From Trichoplax adhaerens (Eukaryota > Placozoa > Uniplacotomia > Trichoplacea > Trichoplacidae), in assembly GCF_000150275.1 (NCBI RefSeq), contig NW_002060946.1, forward strand, positions 158,678 to 222,677: 64,000 nucleotides of DNA. The letters run 5' to 3'. Shown here piece by piece: positions 26,779 through 40,319 of the stretch. The notes beneath the pieces are model-generated. The model was not told the DNA's origin. It worked only from the letters and a program-made list of their open reading frames with translations, and searched no databases. Every line of letters starts with the position of its first letter. Position 1 is the stretch's first letter. The translations under genes were made by a program, and so were the position numbers.

Positions 26779-26919
26779 CTCCGCGTGTACAGCATGTATT
26801 TGTATAAGTAACGACTCTTGTGGGGTAGACGTGGTTGGATTTGCAGGGGCTTTCCAGTAGTGTGTAGTTTGTACAGGCGAAGGGTCTCTAGTACAGACTA
26901 CAGACCTGTGCTTCACTTA

Positions 26920-27560
26920 TGTACAGTATAGTACAGTACTATATCACAGTACATTGTACTGTGAGGACCGAAGAGAACTGTACACTGTACACTGTACAGA
27001 CAGAAGAGTACAGTACAGTACAGCACTATACTGTACATTGTACAACTGTACTGTGTTGTGTATTACTGTCTAGAGTTGATACTAACAACTGTATTGAAAG
27101 TTCGTCCTGCACTACTCTCCATGAGCCTTACAGTATATGTACTGTAAGTCAAATACTGTACACTGTACTCTACCCAGACGCAAGGATTCACTAGTGCCAC
27201 AAGAGTAAGTTATAACCGTAAGCTGATAGGCGTTTCTTTTACCTCGTCCTGTGGGTGTATCAACATGAGTAAGTAAAAAGCAGACTGCTGACCAAGGTTT
27301 ACTAACAGTAAAAGCATTTGTTCATTTGTTCGTGTTCATGTAACAACCAAGTAGCAGTACAGTATAAGAGCGATATACTGTACAGCAAGTACAGTACACC
27401 AGGTAATATCCGTATTTACAGTACTTTATCCTACAGTCAGCTGGTACAGTACTGTACTGTACTGTACGCTAAAAATGATTGAGAATGCTATACTGTACAC
27501 TAAAAATGATTGAGAACGCTCTACAGTACACTAAAAATGATTGAGAATGCTTCACTATAC
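26920..27560. repeat. GTAC-palindrome islands and a 34-base repeat
   Basis: Clusters of TACTGTACAGTA-like palindromes at 26920-27070, 27130-27170 and 27355-27470. From about 27465 to 27550 a unit of about 34 bases containing ctaaaaatgattgagaatgct occurs three times. Confidence 0.8.
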
Positions 27561-27571
27561 TGTACTGTACA

Positions 27572-28257
27572 GTGCTGCACTGAACTGTAATCAGGACGCT
27601 GTCGCCTGCTTGAACACAATACTGTAACTCATTCAGCCATCATGGATGGGACGCTTGGAAGGACAGGACTGTTCCCAACACGGTCAACATGTTACCTTAT
27701 GCAACGTCAGTTGTTGCCAGAATGCTATACTGTACATACACTGTACAGTGCTGCACTGAACTGTAATCAGGACGCTGTCGCCTGCTTGAACACAATACTG
27801 TAACTCATTCAGCCATCATGGACGGGACGCTTGGAGGGACAGGACTGTATCCAACACGGTCAACATGTTACTCTTTGCAACGCCAGTTGTTGCCAGAATG
27901 CTATACTGTACTGTACAGTACATACTGTACACTGTACAGTGCTGCACTGAACTGTAATCAGGACGCTGTCACCCTGCTTGAACACAATACTGTAACCCAT
28001 CCAGCCGTCGTGGACGGGACGCTTGGAGGGACAGGATTGTACCCAACACGGTCAACATGTTACCTTATGCAACGCCAGTTGTTGCCAGAATGCTATACTG
28101 TACATACACTGTACAGTGCTGCACTGAACTGTAATCAGGACGCTGTCGCCTGCTTGAACACAATACTGTAACTCATCCAGCCATCATGGACGGGACGCTT
28201 GGAAGGACAAGACTGTATCCAACACGGTCAACATGTTACCATATGCAACGCCAGTTG
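27572..28257 (+). repeat. Minisatellite, four units of 176-191 bases
   Basis: Units begin with gtgctgcactgaactgtaat at 27572, 27748, 27939 and about 28116. Length variation comes from the GTACAGTAC segment between units. Each unit holds the same segment ATGGACGGGACGCTTGGA. One long open frame (27818-28171) is only the translation of two units and should not be called a gene. Confidence 0.9.
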
Positions 28258-30841
28258 GTAAATGAATCTTAAATAGGGCAGGATTACAACATCAGTACTG
28301 TACTGTACCCAACTCATTTAAAATACAAAAATATTTGCCTTGAGCAAAAGTGCTCAATTTGATTAGCTTTATTTACAAGCGTATAGTACTGCATTTTCCA
28401 GCTGGAGTCATGCATTAATCCCGATTGATATTTTGAATGAGTATATAGCAACAGTCGTTCATCAGCAATTCTTATGTATGGAAATCAATGAGATGAAAAG
28501 AAACAGCTTGGAATAGTTTTCAATCCATTTCCAATCAATCTATTGACAGTCAGCATATCTATTTGGAAATTGAGCATTCCATTCATCAACTTCATCGTAT
28601 TTGTGGATTGGCGATGATAGCAATCAGGTAAATATTCTTACTATCTAGTATTAGCCAGTTGTTGATTTGGATCGTTGAGCTAGGTAGAAAAATAACGATG
28701 ATGATGATGATGTATTATTGTAATAGATAAATAAATAGAATGCCTCTTTCGCTATCACCGTTGAATTGATCGATATCACGTTAGCCTTGACTATCTTTGC
28801 TTATGCGCTTTTATGGCACTAATTATTATTTTCGATACAAGCATCAACAAAAATCATCCAAAACACAATCATGTCGTCCAGTATGAAATGAAACCATCGA
28901 CTCGTACAATCTAGTCTGTAGTTAATTTTGTACAATTGATTTTGATTCAAGTACACATATTTCATTTATAGCCTGTCATCGACATGCCTTTTTGCTAACT
29001 GCAAATTTTATCCATACTTGATGATGATGAGCAAGGATGGCGTACAGTAGTATTGGAAATACATCGATAATTGTACTTAGGTACTGTTAGCAACATATTG
29101 CGCAGCAACGACAAACTTGCAGTAGACTGCAGTGTTAATGTATTGAAAGGTAATGGAGCAAACCTTTTAATCCTGTTCCTTTTACAAATAGTAATAGTAA
29201 TAGAATTAAGGAATAACTGATGCCGTAAAGTAAAATGATGCGCTCTCCGATCTATAATTAATAGGATGATCAGAAAATTATTTTGATATGGAATAGCAAC
29301 TTTTTAAAGGGAAATTGTTTTAATAGCAAGCTTTATAGTACAGTATATGTACGACGCGTTAATTCTACCCTTAATCCGTCTATCGCTTCAAAGGTAATTT
29401 TTTCAACCAATTACTAAAACATTCAATAACATAAGTTACTTTCACATAAATTAATTAAGGAGCAGACATTACCAATGATATAGCACAAGCGTTCTTTAGA
29501 AAGATAAAGAACCGGTAATAAATATCGTAGAAAAAGTATCGATTCTCATCATTGCTTCAACTTGAATCTTTTATTTGGTAGACATTTGTAGTCAATGAAT
29601 ATTCTAAATGGCGAGAGATTTATTTTTTTCTTTCATTTTATAGTGTGAAATAATCGACTCCAATCGATCAAAATTTTCATTTCATTTATTGATTGGCCTG
29701 ATAAAACGGCAACAAATTGATTGATTGTTAATGTCGTAATATTCCGCTGTCTCATCTGTCATCATTTAGCAGCTGGAACCATTTTATGAAGAAGAGTAAT
29801 GGTGTTTTACGACATTAGACACTAACTATTCAGTACTGTAGAAAGAGGTACACCAATAGAAGCTATAATATTTATTGATGTTACTGCAACACCGGCAGTG
29901 CCATCGTAGCAGCGGGAGGGATGGAACAACATAAGGTAGTGGATCATTGAAGGACTTCACAGAGTAGATTGGTCAATCTTAACAAACTCCACTGACAGTA
30001 TATTATTATTATGTATATCGATGTACGCGTCATAAAAAAAAAAAGCATTTGGAGGATTGATCGTAATTTATTGATTTCATTTCGATGAAGTTGATAAAGA
30101 TAGATACACAAACTTGTATAATTTTACAGCTTGTGCAACATTTACTGAAGAAATGGGATAGACTGGTACAAGTTTGAATTCATGTCATGATTTACGCCTT
30201 GTCTGTCTAGTATACACTATAGTGTACAGTAGTTTGTAAGTACAACACTCAACCAGACAAAGGAAAGTAAATTTTATGAAAAGTTCGTTTTTTTGGTATC
30301 CCATATCGTAAATAAAGTATTCAATCTTATTAACATGATCAAAACATTCCCAGTACTGTAATTTAGAGTACAATTGAAAGTTTGGCCCATTGCTTACACT
30401 AATATGAGCGAGTTGCGATTAAGCTAGTGGATTACTTTGGCGACATAATTTGAACCATGTAGATTGAGAAAGAAGCATTTCATAAACTGCTATAAAATGG
30501 GATCCATTAAAAGAAAAAGCATAATATGCGATGCAAGCAATGTTTTTTATTCCTTATGACGCTAAACTGTCATTGATGATAGCAATCAGATACAAAAGGA
30601 GTTATTCTCTAGTCGACTCCTATTGCTCTACTCAATAACTCAATATTCCATGACTTCCACGGTTATTGTGTTTTGCCCGTGTTTCATCACCGAGTTATTA
30701 TTAAAAGGCGGCAGAGTTTGTTTTGACTTTCATAAAAGAGAATACAAATAATAACATGCCTAGCATTGTATAACTTTCTTTCTACAGATATGCTAATAAA
30801 TAGTTACTATAATAAGTTGTTATTACTATTGTTGAATATTT

Positions 30842-31180
30842 TGTAAAATTGACTCAACTATCTACCATTCAAGTCCGTGTAGAAAGCAATGGTAAATGCA
30901 ATGTTGAAAAACACTTTAAACCTCTTAAAATGCCACTACAAAATAGAAGTTGTAAAATTGACTCAATTCTGCATCATCCAAGTCCCTGTAGAAAGCCACT
31001 GTAGTAGATGCAATGTTGAAAAACACTTTTCAACCTCTGAAAATGCCACTACAAAATCGAATTTGTAAAATTAACTCAACTATCTATCATCCTACTCTCT
31101 GTATAAAGCCATCGTAGGTGCAATGTTGAAAAGCGCATTAAATCTCTTAAAATGCCACTACTATATAGAATTTTACAAAC
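30842..31180 (+). repeat. Diverged tandem repeat, three units of about 110 bases
   Basis: Units start with tgtaaaatt at 30842, 30951 and 31064. Shared pieces are actcaa, tagaaagc or taaagcc, gcaatgttgaaaa and aaatgccactac. Confidence 0.85.
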
Positions 31181-31298
31181 AGTAAAATGGTTACTCCATG
31201 CTATACTCTACGACAGCATAAATTACTCAATTACAATCGGATACAAACATGCCTGACAAAATGGGTGTACTAATACAAGCAGATTTATTCCTTTCTAT

Positions 31299-31520
31299 CA
31301 ATAGCTTGAAATTGCACATTGGAAGTGTTTGGACTAGCGAAAATCACATGTAGTTGCTATATTAGAAGCAGAAATAGGTTATTACCAAATTTCAATAACT
31401 TTAAATTTCGCATTGCCAGCGTTTGGACTAGCTAAATTTTCCTGTACTCGCTACGCTACATAAGGAGAAGTAGATTATTGTAAAATATCAATAATTTCAA
31501 ATTTTCCATTGATAGACTTG
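31299..31520 (+). repeat. Diverged tandem repeat, period about 96 bases
   Basis: Two full copies and a partial one share caataacttt/caatagcttg, aaattgcacattgg-like sequence and gtttggactagc. A related fragment recurs near 31744. Confidence 0.7.
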
Positions 31521-33921
31521 TACATTGATGTGTACTTTGATGTTGAAAGGCAAATTATACTTCGGGCGAGCAGGTTTCCTTTGATAATGGTAAAACATTT
31601 TCTCATTTAGTTTGATTTTGATTTCAAATTTACAGTGTCTGGTTTGATTCGGCATTGAAATGGTGAAGGTTTCAAAACCTAAACCAAACCGTGATCAGCT
31701 GTAGCTGTATCTGTTGGTCCATAGAAATAGATTATTACAAAGTACCAATAACTTCAAATTTCATATTGATCCACAGTTTTTCATCCATTACCAATGCCAA
31801 TCTACTCTACTTAGCTTGTACCGTACTAGAGGTCAATCCTGACCTATTTCAACGCTATAGTATTATAGCTAGTTTTTTTTTCTTTCTTTTACCCTCTGTG
31901 ATATTACGTATATGCTGGCTGTAAAGAAGTAACCGTTCAAATTTTAATCGTTATGGAAGTAGGGATTAAACTCTTGAACCCATCATTTAAGTGAGCACAC
32001 CTTACCGACTCGTTTGCATAAAATTTTGGATGACTAAGTACAGTATAGTAGTATTGTATGTAAACCAATGTAGATATTGACACCAGTTTTTAGGAGATTG
32101 AGGATAAATTGCCTGCATGGATTGCAGTTATTATGATCTGTCTTAAGAATTGGGGCATTGCACATGTTTAATCAGGTTTAAAGGGAATAATGTAGCGGAA
32201 TGGCTGCTTCTGCAGGTAGAAATTCAATTCTAGTGTACCATTGAATAAGTGTTAAGTATGATAGATTTGAAGCACACTAGTTTAGTCTGTTTGCGATCTT
32301 GTGAAATCATATCTACTGTAGTACTAGGAAATGAACACGAATGAATTAATGAATTCAAAAATGCGTAGATATGGTATTTGGCATTGTTTTGAGCGGCCTA
32401 TTTTGATTTCTATCTAGTGCTATCGGAAGTCAACTCTATTTTTTTACCAATTTAATCCATTTATTTCATACCATCACATGTAACAACTTAATGTACTTCC
32501 ATATATTGATTTTTCGAGATTGACATAGTATCCGTAATGTCCGTAATGTAGAGAGTTTACAATAAAAGTTGTATAAGGACTATCGAAATGTTCGTTAAAG
32601 ACGGCGAAAAACTAACAAAATGAAATCACTAGAACTGTTATATCATGGCTGAATTATATCGATTTTAAAATTACCAATATACATGAGCGTAATTAGCGAA
32701 TTGAAATTTAGCTGTACAGTATGATGTTTGCACTAAGATCGTACTACTGAAATTTTAATAAAAAAATTGATTGATGTTGCTAACAATGATACTTGCTGTT
32801 GTATTAGAGCTTACTGTTATTTTAAAAACTGATACATTGGACTTTTCAATTTTCTTCTTCTAATGTATACTATGCAAGATGTCTTGACGACTGTAGTAAA
32901 ATGATGCTAACCCTTATGTGAGCATTAATGACTATATATATGATCTATCATTTAAAGTGCAGCTGTTTTATCATTTTTTGTATCTATGCAAGCAATATTG
33001 ACACATACTCTTGGTAACCGATTATTGCCATAAGTAGTTTACAAACATTGATCGCTGTAATTATTGACTTACTATTATACGCAGTGGAATCGAATTGAAC
33101 TAATAATGACGAAGAAATCTATAGAAACGACAGTTATGTCTGAATATTATTATAATAAGTAATAACTGTTCCTTATTGCAAGCCAAGTGATGTATCACTG
33201 CAGTAAACCGACTATCATATTGTGTATTTTATTAGCCGAGAAGATTTTATCTTGTCAGGAATTATCAAGCAACTTTGTCTACAAATATTATACTGTAGTA
33301 TTTCTATAATAATTTGGGATCTACTAAAATATACGCGTTTGACAATTACCACTTACAATCTCTACAGTAAGTCATCAAATATTACGCCTATTTAAAGTGG
33401 CCTGGCTGCCAGCTGTATTCCAACTTACGTATTTTTACGCTTACTGAAAACCTCGAGATCTCTTCAGTAACATATAATAACTGTATGCCTTTCATATAGC
33501 TCTTATATACGCTTAGTTCAAAATTACAACAGCAAAAGTGAAGGGAAATATTATATATTATTCTTACTACTGGTTTAGCTTTTGGAACGAACCGACTCAT
33601 ATAACAATTTATTCTGTAAAAGTAACACCGTGGAATGGACAATATTTCTATATCATGTTAAAAAAGTAAAATTAAATATCTTACCTTGCAATGTGTATCT
33701 ACGAAATTACTAGGATACAAATCATTTTGTAATGAATCTGCTTCGTTTGCTATTGCCCATGATATATACTGTACAGCATAGGATACTAATATGATAGCAC
33801 ACAAAATCGATGAAGGAAATGCTCCATTGGTTACCGTAATTATTTATAGATTTTATTCTTACCATTTTAGCACCTTTGCTACCGGTGGTACCTTTATTTG
33901 AAATACTGCTAAGCTCAAACT

Positions 33922-36900
33922 ATGGATGTCGTTCGCCAAATCACTTTACTAATAACTCAAAGCAGGCTTCCACATTTATCAAAGAAAGGATTTCTCGAAG
34001 GGCCTGATTATCCGAGATTACTAGGTGCCCCACAACAGATAAAGGTTAGTAATAATCATGCCAAACCGTCTTTTAAAATACGCAAAAATATCTTGATTGT
34101 TTCTGTTTTTATGAATTATTGTATCTAGTCTTGAACATGTTTAGAATTAAATACAGTTATCTTAATTATCTTAAATTGTAACAATCCTAATCTACTAGCA
34201 TAAAATTAGGGTTCACAACAGTTACAGTGCAATTGTAGTAAACAGCGTTATCTTCCGTTTGCCTAGTGTTCATTGCTATATAGTATGTACGCACTTTTGT
34301 ACTATACTATATAAACCTATTTCAAGTACTTCATTTTAAATTCTATGTCAATATTGGTACAACTACCCGCCCAAACTTAAGCTAGCTGTTCATTCATTTT
34401 GTTAAAATAAATCATTTTTTATCTAATACCTCCAATAAACTACGTTATCGCATAGACCCAATTAGGAAAGGCTGCTATTAAGCAGTTTGATCGAATCATA
34501 AGCCAAAATAAAAACGTGGTATGTATTGAAGTATGGGTCAAACAAAGTAGTTTTGAAACGATTACTAAAGAATCATCAGAGAGAATAGCGGATCTCACAT
34601 GGCCTCAGCGTGTATCATGTCCAACTCAGGTCAATTCGGAAGATTTCGTCCTTATGGAACAGTGGATGATATCGGTTTTGAAGGAGTAAGTGATAAAGTA
34701 CACAGTTTAGATGGTACTGTACTACAGTTTATGTAACTGCTGTGATATTATTTTGCATTATCGCTTTAAAATATCCCAGTAGCGATGCCATACTGTACTG
34801 AACTGGCTCTTAAAAAATGCAGTGATTATGGCTACTTCTGGAGTTGGAAATGAATACATAGCTATAAAATAATTTTCTCACATACGAATAGTTTCTATTC
34901 GATATCATCCCATTTTTTACCTAATTAAAAACGAAGACGAAATCGGATTCAAATAGCTAACCTATATCAAATTAACCCTTTTATGAGTACGAAATTGTCA
35001 TTATTCAAGCTTGATTGCAACTTAACTATATTGGTAACTTGTAATGCATCTACTTTAAATTATAATACCAAACTTATCTACATGGATGATATAGTCACCA
35101 ATTGAAAAGTATTTCGAATACTACAATATCTGTTTCAGCAGTATAATTGATATCTATCCATCAAAAATAATAGAAGCTAACTAGATTTATAATATTGCAA
35201 TATATATTCAAACACTGGAATGTTTAGAATAAGAAGAGTTGCAGTTCTTGAAATAGTTTTACTCATATATACTGTATACTCGTTATGTAATTATTGAATT
35301 CGATATTAGAGAAATTTTCCTTCATATGTTTAAATATCAAACTGTTACGGTACGGTATTTGAGAAGAATTTTATATGTATTAGTTGATTTTTAAAATCTA
35401 CAAAATCCTATTCCCTATCAAATTATAACAGAAACTGGAGAAATGACGTTTGTAAGGATTACTTAAAGGAAAAATGCTTTACTATATTAGAATGGCATGC
35501 AACTTGTGATAATACAGTACGAAGAAGTTTTAACTTTTATTAGCCAAACAAAATAAAGTCACACCAGCAAACTAGAAATTCTTGCCTAGTATGTATTATT
35601 TGTAATTGTTTTACTATTCTTTAATCAAAATTTTACAGTGGTGAAGATTCCACTAGCAAACCAACTCCTATGTTAGCATCGAATCTAACGGTTAAGAGTA
35701 TGAAATCGCATCTTTATTATTCACAAATTCGAGCAATGATGCAAGAAAGTCAAGGCCAAATGCCATCGAATGTGGTCTACAAGTTAGTAATTGACACAAC
35801 ATTATTAATTGAACTTTATTCATGTTATTGTACTGCTCTAGGCAATTTTAATGAACAAGTGACCTACTCATGCAGTCATAGTAATGATCAAATTTCATAG
35901 CCTCTCTAGAAATTAGTCGAATAAATTATCTAGAGATATCATCGCGAATAGTACACTGTGCAAGATTATACACCCACAGTATTTTTACGCTGCTAACGAT
36001 GACTTCCTTTTTAGTTTTGAAACAGCAGCTTTGTACGCTTTCCTTCATATCAATGCAAGTAAATTACTAAAGTCCAGTTAAAGCAATATAGCTATTATGT
36101 CTGAAACTTTGATTTAATTGAGTTCAATAGTAGTTTGCTACACTAAAATTTATATACGACTGGATGTATGTCAATCATTGTCACGGATTCAATTTTTCTG
36201 TAAAATTGTAGATATAGCTATTATAACACTTCTACCTAGTTTTCGTAATGCATAGTCACACCTATACCTATAGTATATCAAGATTCATTTTTTTATTAAT
36301 GAATTAAAAAGGCAACTAAAATTTTTATCACCGCTCCACTAAAGAAAGTCAGCACGTTGGTCTGCTATAACAATTAAATTAATTATTGTAATTAGGATAT
36401 GTAGCCGGGACGACATAACTAAATGCCCAGGATCGCCGTTAAAGACAATATTTCCTGCCACAAGCTTATCAAATGTAGCATCTTTACATCTACAAGTAAC
36501 CTACCAGCCAAGTTTCATTCAATCTCAACAAAATAATCCGAATAAAAGACGACAATCGATTGATCTAGGATTAGGAATTCAGAATCGAGGTAGTGATATA
36601 TTGTGTAATAGTTATTAATACGTATGTAACAAGTTATTACATGCTTACAATTTTATGCGTTAAGATAGTGAAATAGAAAATTCCAAGAGTTTTGCAAGAC
36701 CTTAAATGCAATATAGTAAATTGGTTGATAAAAAAAGTACTCCTCCAGATAAGTTTGCACTGATCATTATACTTTCCCAAGATTTTTTTATCCTAATTAT
36801 CTACCACGTACGGACGCTTTATTTTGTAACTGTTTGACCTTGGGTGAATAATATTAATATTAGATTAAAATTTCATAACGTATTATAATTATACTGTACT

Positions 36901-39900
36901 GTACATTTCTATATCTATATTTCTATAAGGAATTAATTATGTTAGACTTATTCATGTTCTCATCATTTATTAATCACTTCGCCAATGAAATAATTCGTAG
37001 CAAATTGAACATTTCGAAGGTCATTCCATTGGTTATTGTTTACGATCTTAGTTCAATATCTTTCACCTTTTTTTCCGTGGCTGTTATCATCTTCACAATG
37101 ATTAACTTAATCTATTCAATATTAAGTGCAGTAGCAAGTACTACCGTATAGCAATTAATACCTATTTCCGCTATATGAATACGCAATAGGTGCAAGCTTA
37201 CAGACCAATGGATGTCGCATTAATAATCGTGAGGTGATAGCAATCGATAATAGACCGAGAAGAAATTCACTGGCTGAATGTGCTTATATTTATAACGAAA
37301 CTATCGAACAAGAAGAGGTCAATGTTAGCCAAAACAAAACAACTGATCCTTCAGCTGTTCACGAAATTGTAGTGAATGTCTTAAAAAACGTAGAATCAAC
37401 TAAACATATAGACTCTATGAATCAAAAAAATGGTAGCAATAACGGCAATGAGTCATATGAGATTGGAAATCATTATAATTCATCTCCAAACCGTAAAAAT
37501 ATCGAAATAGCTAAACCTGAAACAAAAAATTTCTATAAACAAAAGACTGAAACAATTGATCCAATTTCGAAGGATAGTTTTGAAAGCAACAATGAAACAG
37601 CAAGCCACCGCGATGCTATCAATAAGAAAGTAACTAAAGCTACAACAAAGCCAGCAACATCGGCAGCTAATTTATCGCCCAAGATGAAAGATAAAGTCGA
37701 TAGAGATAGCGATCTTACGGATAAAACTACTATGGCAAACGTTCATAAAAAATCTGTGCTAAGATTTCGATCGAAAAGTTTCAGCGATCGAGAACATTCA
37801 AGTAGCACTCAAGAAGTAAAAGTATCAAGCCCAATTTCACCCCGTCATTCGAATGTGTCACGTTTTAAAATGCTATTATTTAGATTGCACTTAAAAGAAT
37901 TAACACAGAGTGCAAACGATATTGGTGACGACAGTAACAATTATCGGCGTCGCTCGTCATCATTAGGATCTTATAAGCAAAAGTCAGGTTTAAATACGAA
38001 AGAAACCGATACAACTCGTCGGTCTTCACTACACTTGCCGAAGCTTTCCTCTGGTGCCACTCCCGCCCCAGTGGATGTTAATATTAACACCTCCACGCGA
38101 AGTCCAACGGTACGGTAAAACTAATTTATTAGAAAAGTGAGGAAATAAATTTTTTAAAAGTAATATTTTAGAACACCCTGTACCTACAAAAAGATAGGTA
38201 CCATCAATATCAGTGAAGTGTGGCCATTTTATGTCCTGTGGTAACATATTACTTGGACATGACTATAGAAATAATTTGTATTTATTTACTTAAATTTTTG
38301 TGTCCTCTTGAATATTACGAGTATAATTAATCCAGAAAAACTCTTATAGTTTACAATATATAATTCATTAGATTATAGGAACTAAATCAGATATACATTT
38401 TTCTTGATAGGAAGTAGACAGGCATTCAAAGCTCTTAACCGCCGAGAGTCCTACGCAGTAAGTTAGATGTACTGGGTACAGTATGTAATTTGAGCGTCGA
38501 TTACGCTATTGCGATACCGCCACAACAAATATGATTAATTGACTGTAGATAATACGGTATATTGCTAGTGCTACTAGCCTCAAAATTGTTCTATTTGATT
38601 GTAATTTGTCATTACCTTCGCTTTACATAGAATTTCAGGCAATGTTGCAGCTTTTGTCAAGGTGAGATAAGAATCAAAATTCTTTTACGCCAATTCAATA
38701 ATAGTAACGATGTTAGTCGTGCTATACCTATCTGGAAGGTGATATAAAATGAAATAGTCTAATTGTATGATGATTCCTCTAGGGTCAGAGATTGTTAGTG
38801 CATCAAAAGCGATGTTCAAGCCCACCAATTGGCCTTCATGAACAGCGACTTCTTGGAAATTTTGAAGTAATGTTTTACCTAAAATACTTTAGCACTTTAA
38901 ACGTTCGATATATGTATAATTACTGTAAAAATTAGATATTTGCAGTTATTTTATAAAGTAGCTACTTTTTGTTTATACTCACCATGGTTTTAATGCTCAA
39001 ATAAACGAATATCATTATTTATTCGGGTACTTAAGAAGATCAAGTGCTTAAAAACACAAATTGTATCTTCATGCTTCATATAGCTAATGCTAACTATATT
39101 GCCATTGTAAATATTGCACTCAGGAATCTGTACTAAACAATCGACTCGAATCGTCGGGTAGAATTCAAGTACGTTCGTATTAAATTCCAAGTTCCAATTG
39201 AACTTTGCATTAATATTAGTTCTTCTATTAACCAAATGTTTGTATTAATTAACAATATTGCGATAACCAAATTTAGGGATTTAAATTGACCTTAAGCGTC
39301 GTCGGTTCATCAGCGCAAATAGTTACCCTGCCTATGAATACCTTTTACTATAACGTTTCAGACAATAAAGCGCCATCGCCTTATTTGGTAAGATATTCAA
39401 ACCGCAATCTACTAGACTATGAGTACAAATAGCAGATTGTACTAGATCCTTAAAGCCTACTACTGTTTGAATTTAATATTTATTCTGCTGATTCTGTAGG
39501 GGATAGCAACCTTGCAATTTTTGAATAAATCACGGTATCATATCCCAAAGAAAGGTACTTTAAACATGGTAAGTAAAAAGCTGATTCAATATCAAATTTA
39601 CCCATTTTCGCCTTTTATAGTAAAACTTTCATATACGAGATTACGCAAGACTAGGATGTACTATATGATTCGTAGTATCGACTTTTTTCCTATCTATTTC
39701 GACCTATTTAATAATGTTTATTATTGAAACACTCATCAAGAAGTTCGCTCTTTCTCCTGAACAGACAATCTATAATCCGCAAGAAACTATTATTAAAGTA
39801 TTTAAATCAAGTTATGACCTTAGTGACATGCCCGGTAAATCGAAAACTTTTTTACGCCAAAGAACTACTATAATGACGAATAGGAGATCGGTACGTTTGA

Positions 39901-40319
39901 AATTGTCCATTTAGCTAATTTTAAATTAGCGCTATTTGATACTTTATTGTGTGCAGTACTTTAAGTGCAATGACACTAATTTCTGAACATCCTTTATGAT
40001 AGGATAAACATACACTATTATACGTTATTCATTTAAGGTAGGTTATGAGTAACTAACAATCATTTACTCGCAGTCAATAAAATTTTTGAATGAAATTTAT
40101 ACTCAGCGATGAAGCTATTTTCAATCTTAACGTTTTGGTGTAATCTTACACAGGTTTATATCCTCCAAATCATGTAGAATCTATCTATACTCCGAAATTA
40201 AGACTATATTTCCACATAACTGCAATCTTAAAGTGCAGCAGTTTTCATCACAAGGTTCAGAGGCATTTTTGGAAACTGTTACAGAAGGTCCAACACCAAG
40301 ATATACTGATCGCACTTGA
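33922..40319 (+). CDS. Atos/FAM214 family protein (ATOSA/ATOSB-like)
   Basis: Proteins of the Atos (FAM214) family are nuclear; Drosophila Atossa is a transcriptional regulator of metabolism. Supported exons: 33922..34044, 34471..34685, 35639..35782, 36396..36589, 37190..38109, 38783..38866, 39277..39387, 39500..39568, 39765..39890, about 40074..40105, and 40154..40319; phases join to about 727 residues. N-terminal conserved parts are ITLLITQSRLP, LMEQWMISVLKE and QMPSNVVYKICSRDD, followed by PLKTIFPATSLSNVASLHL. The long central exon is Ser/Asn/Lys-rich and disordered. The C-terminal domain shows PPIGLHEQRLLGNFE, YYNVSDNKAPSPYL, KSRYHIPKKGTLNMTIYNP, SYDLSDMPGKSKTFLRQRT and ISSKSCRIYLYSEIKTIF, ending TEGPTPRYTDRT. 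An upstream first exon may exist. The penultimate exon needs a non-GT donor and is the weakest part. The N-terminal segment after GNFE is shorter than in vertebrates. Confidence 0.82.

Larger units (their letters stand above)
28258..33921. other. Gene-poor intergenic region
   Basis: About 5.7 kb with no supported coding exon. It contains ATGATGATG runs (for example near 28700), diverged tandem repeats at 30842-31180 and 31299-31520, and long AT-rich stretches. The region just before 33922 should contain the promoter or upstream exon of the Atos gene. Confidence 0.5.

Noticed and set aside
27818-28171. Open frame of 117 codons
   Set aside because: It is the translation of two minisatellite units and shows no family similarity.
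36015-36058. Short exon candidate FETAALYAFLHINA in the Atos gene
   Set aside because: Including it breaks the phase into the next exon; joining 35782 directly to 36396 restores VVYKICSRDD and the family alignment.
38414-38455. Small exon candidate between the central and C-terminal Atos exons
   Set aside because: None of its frames joins both neighbours in phase.
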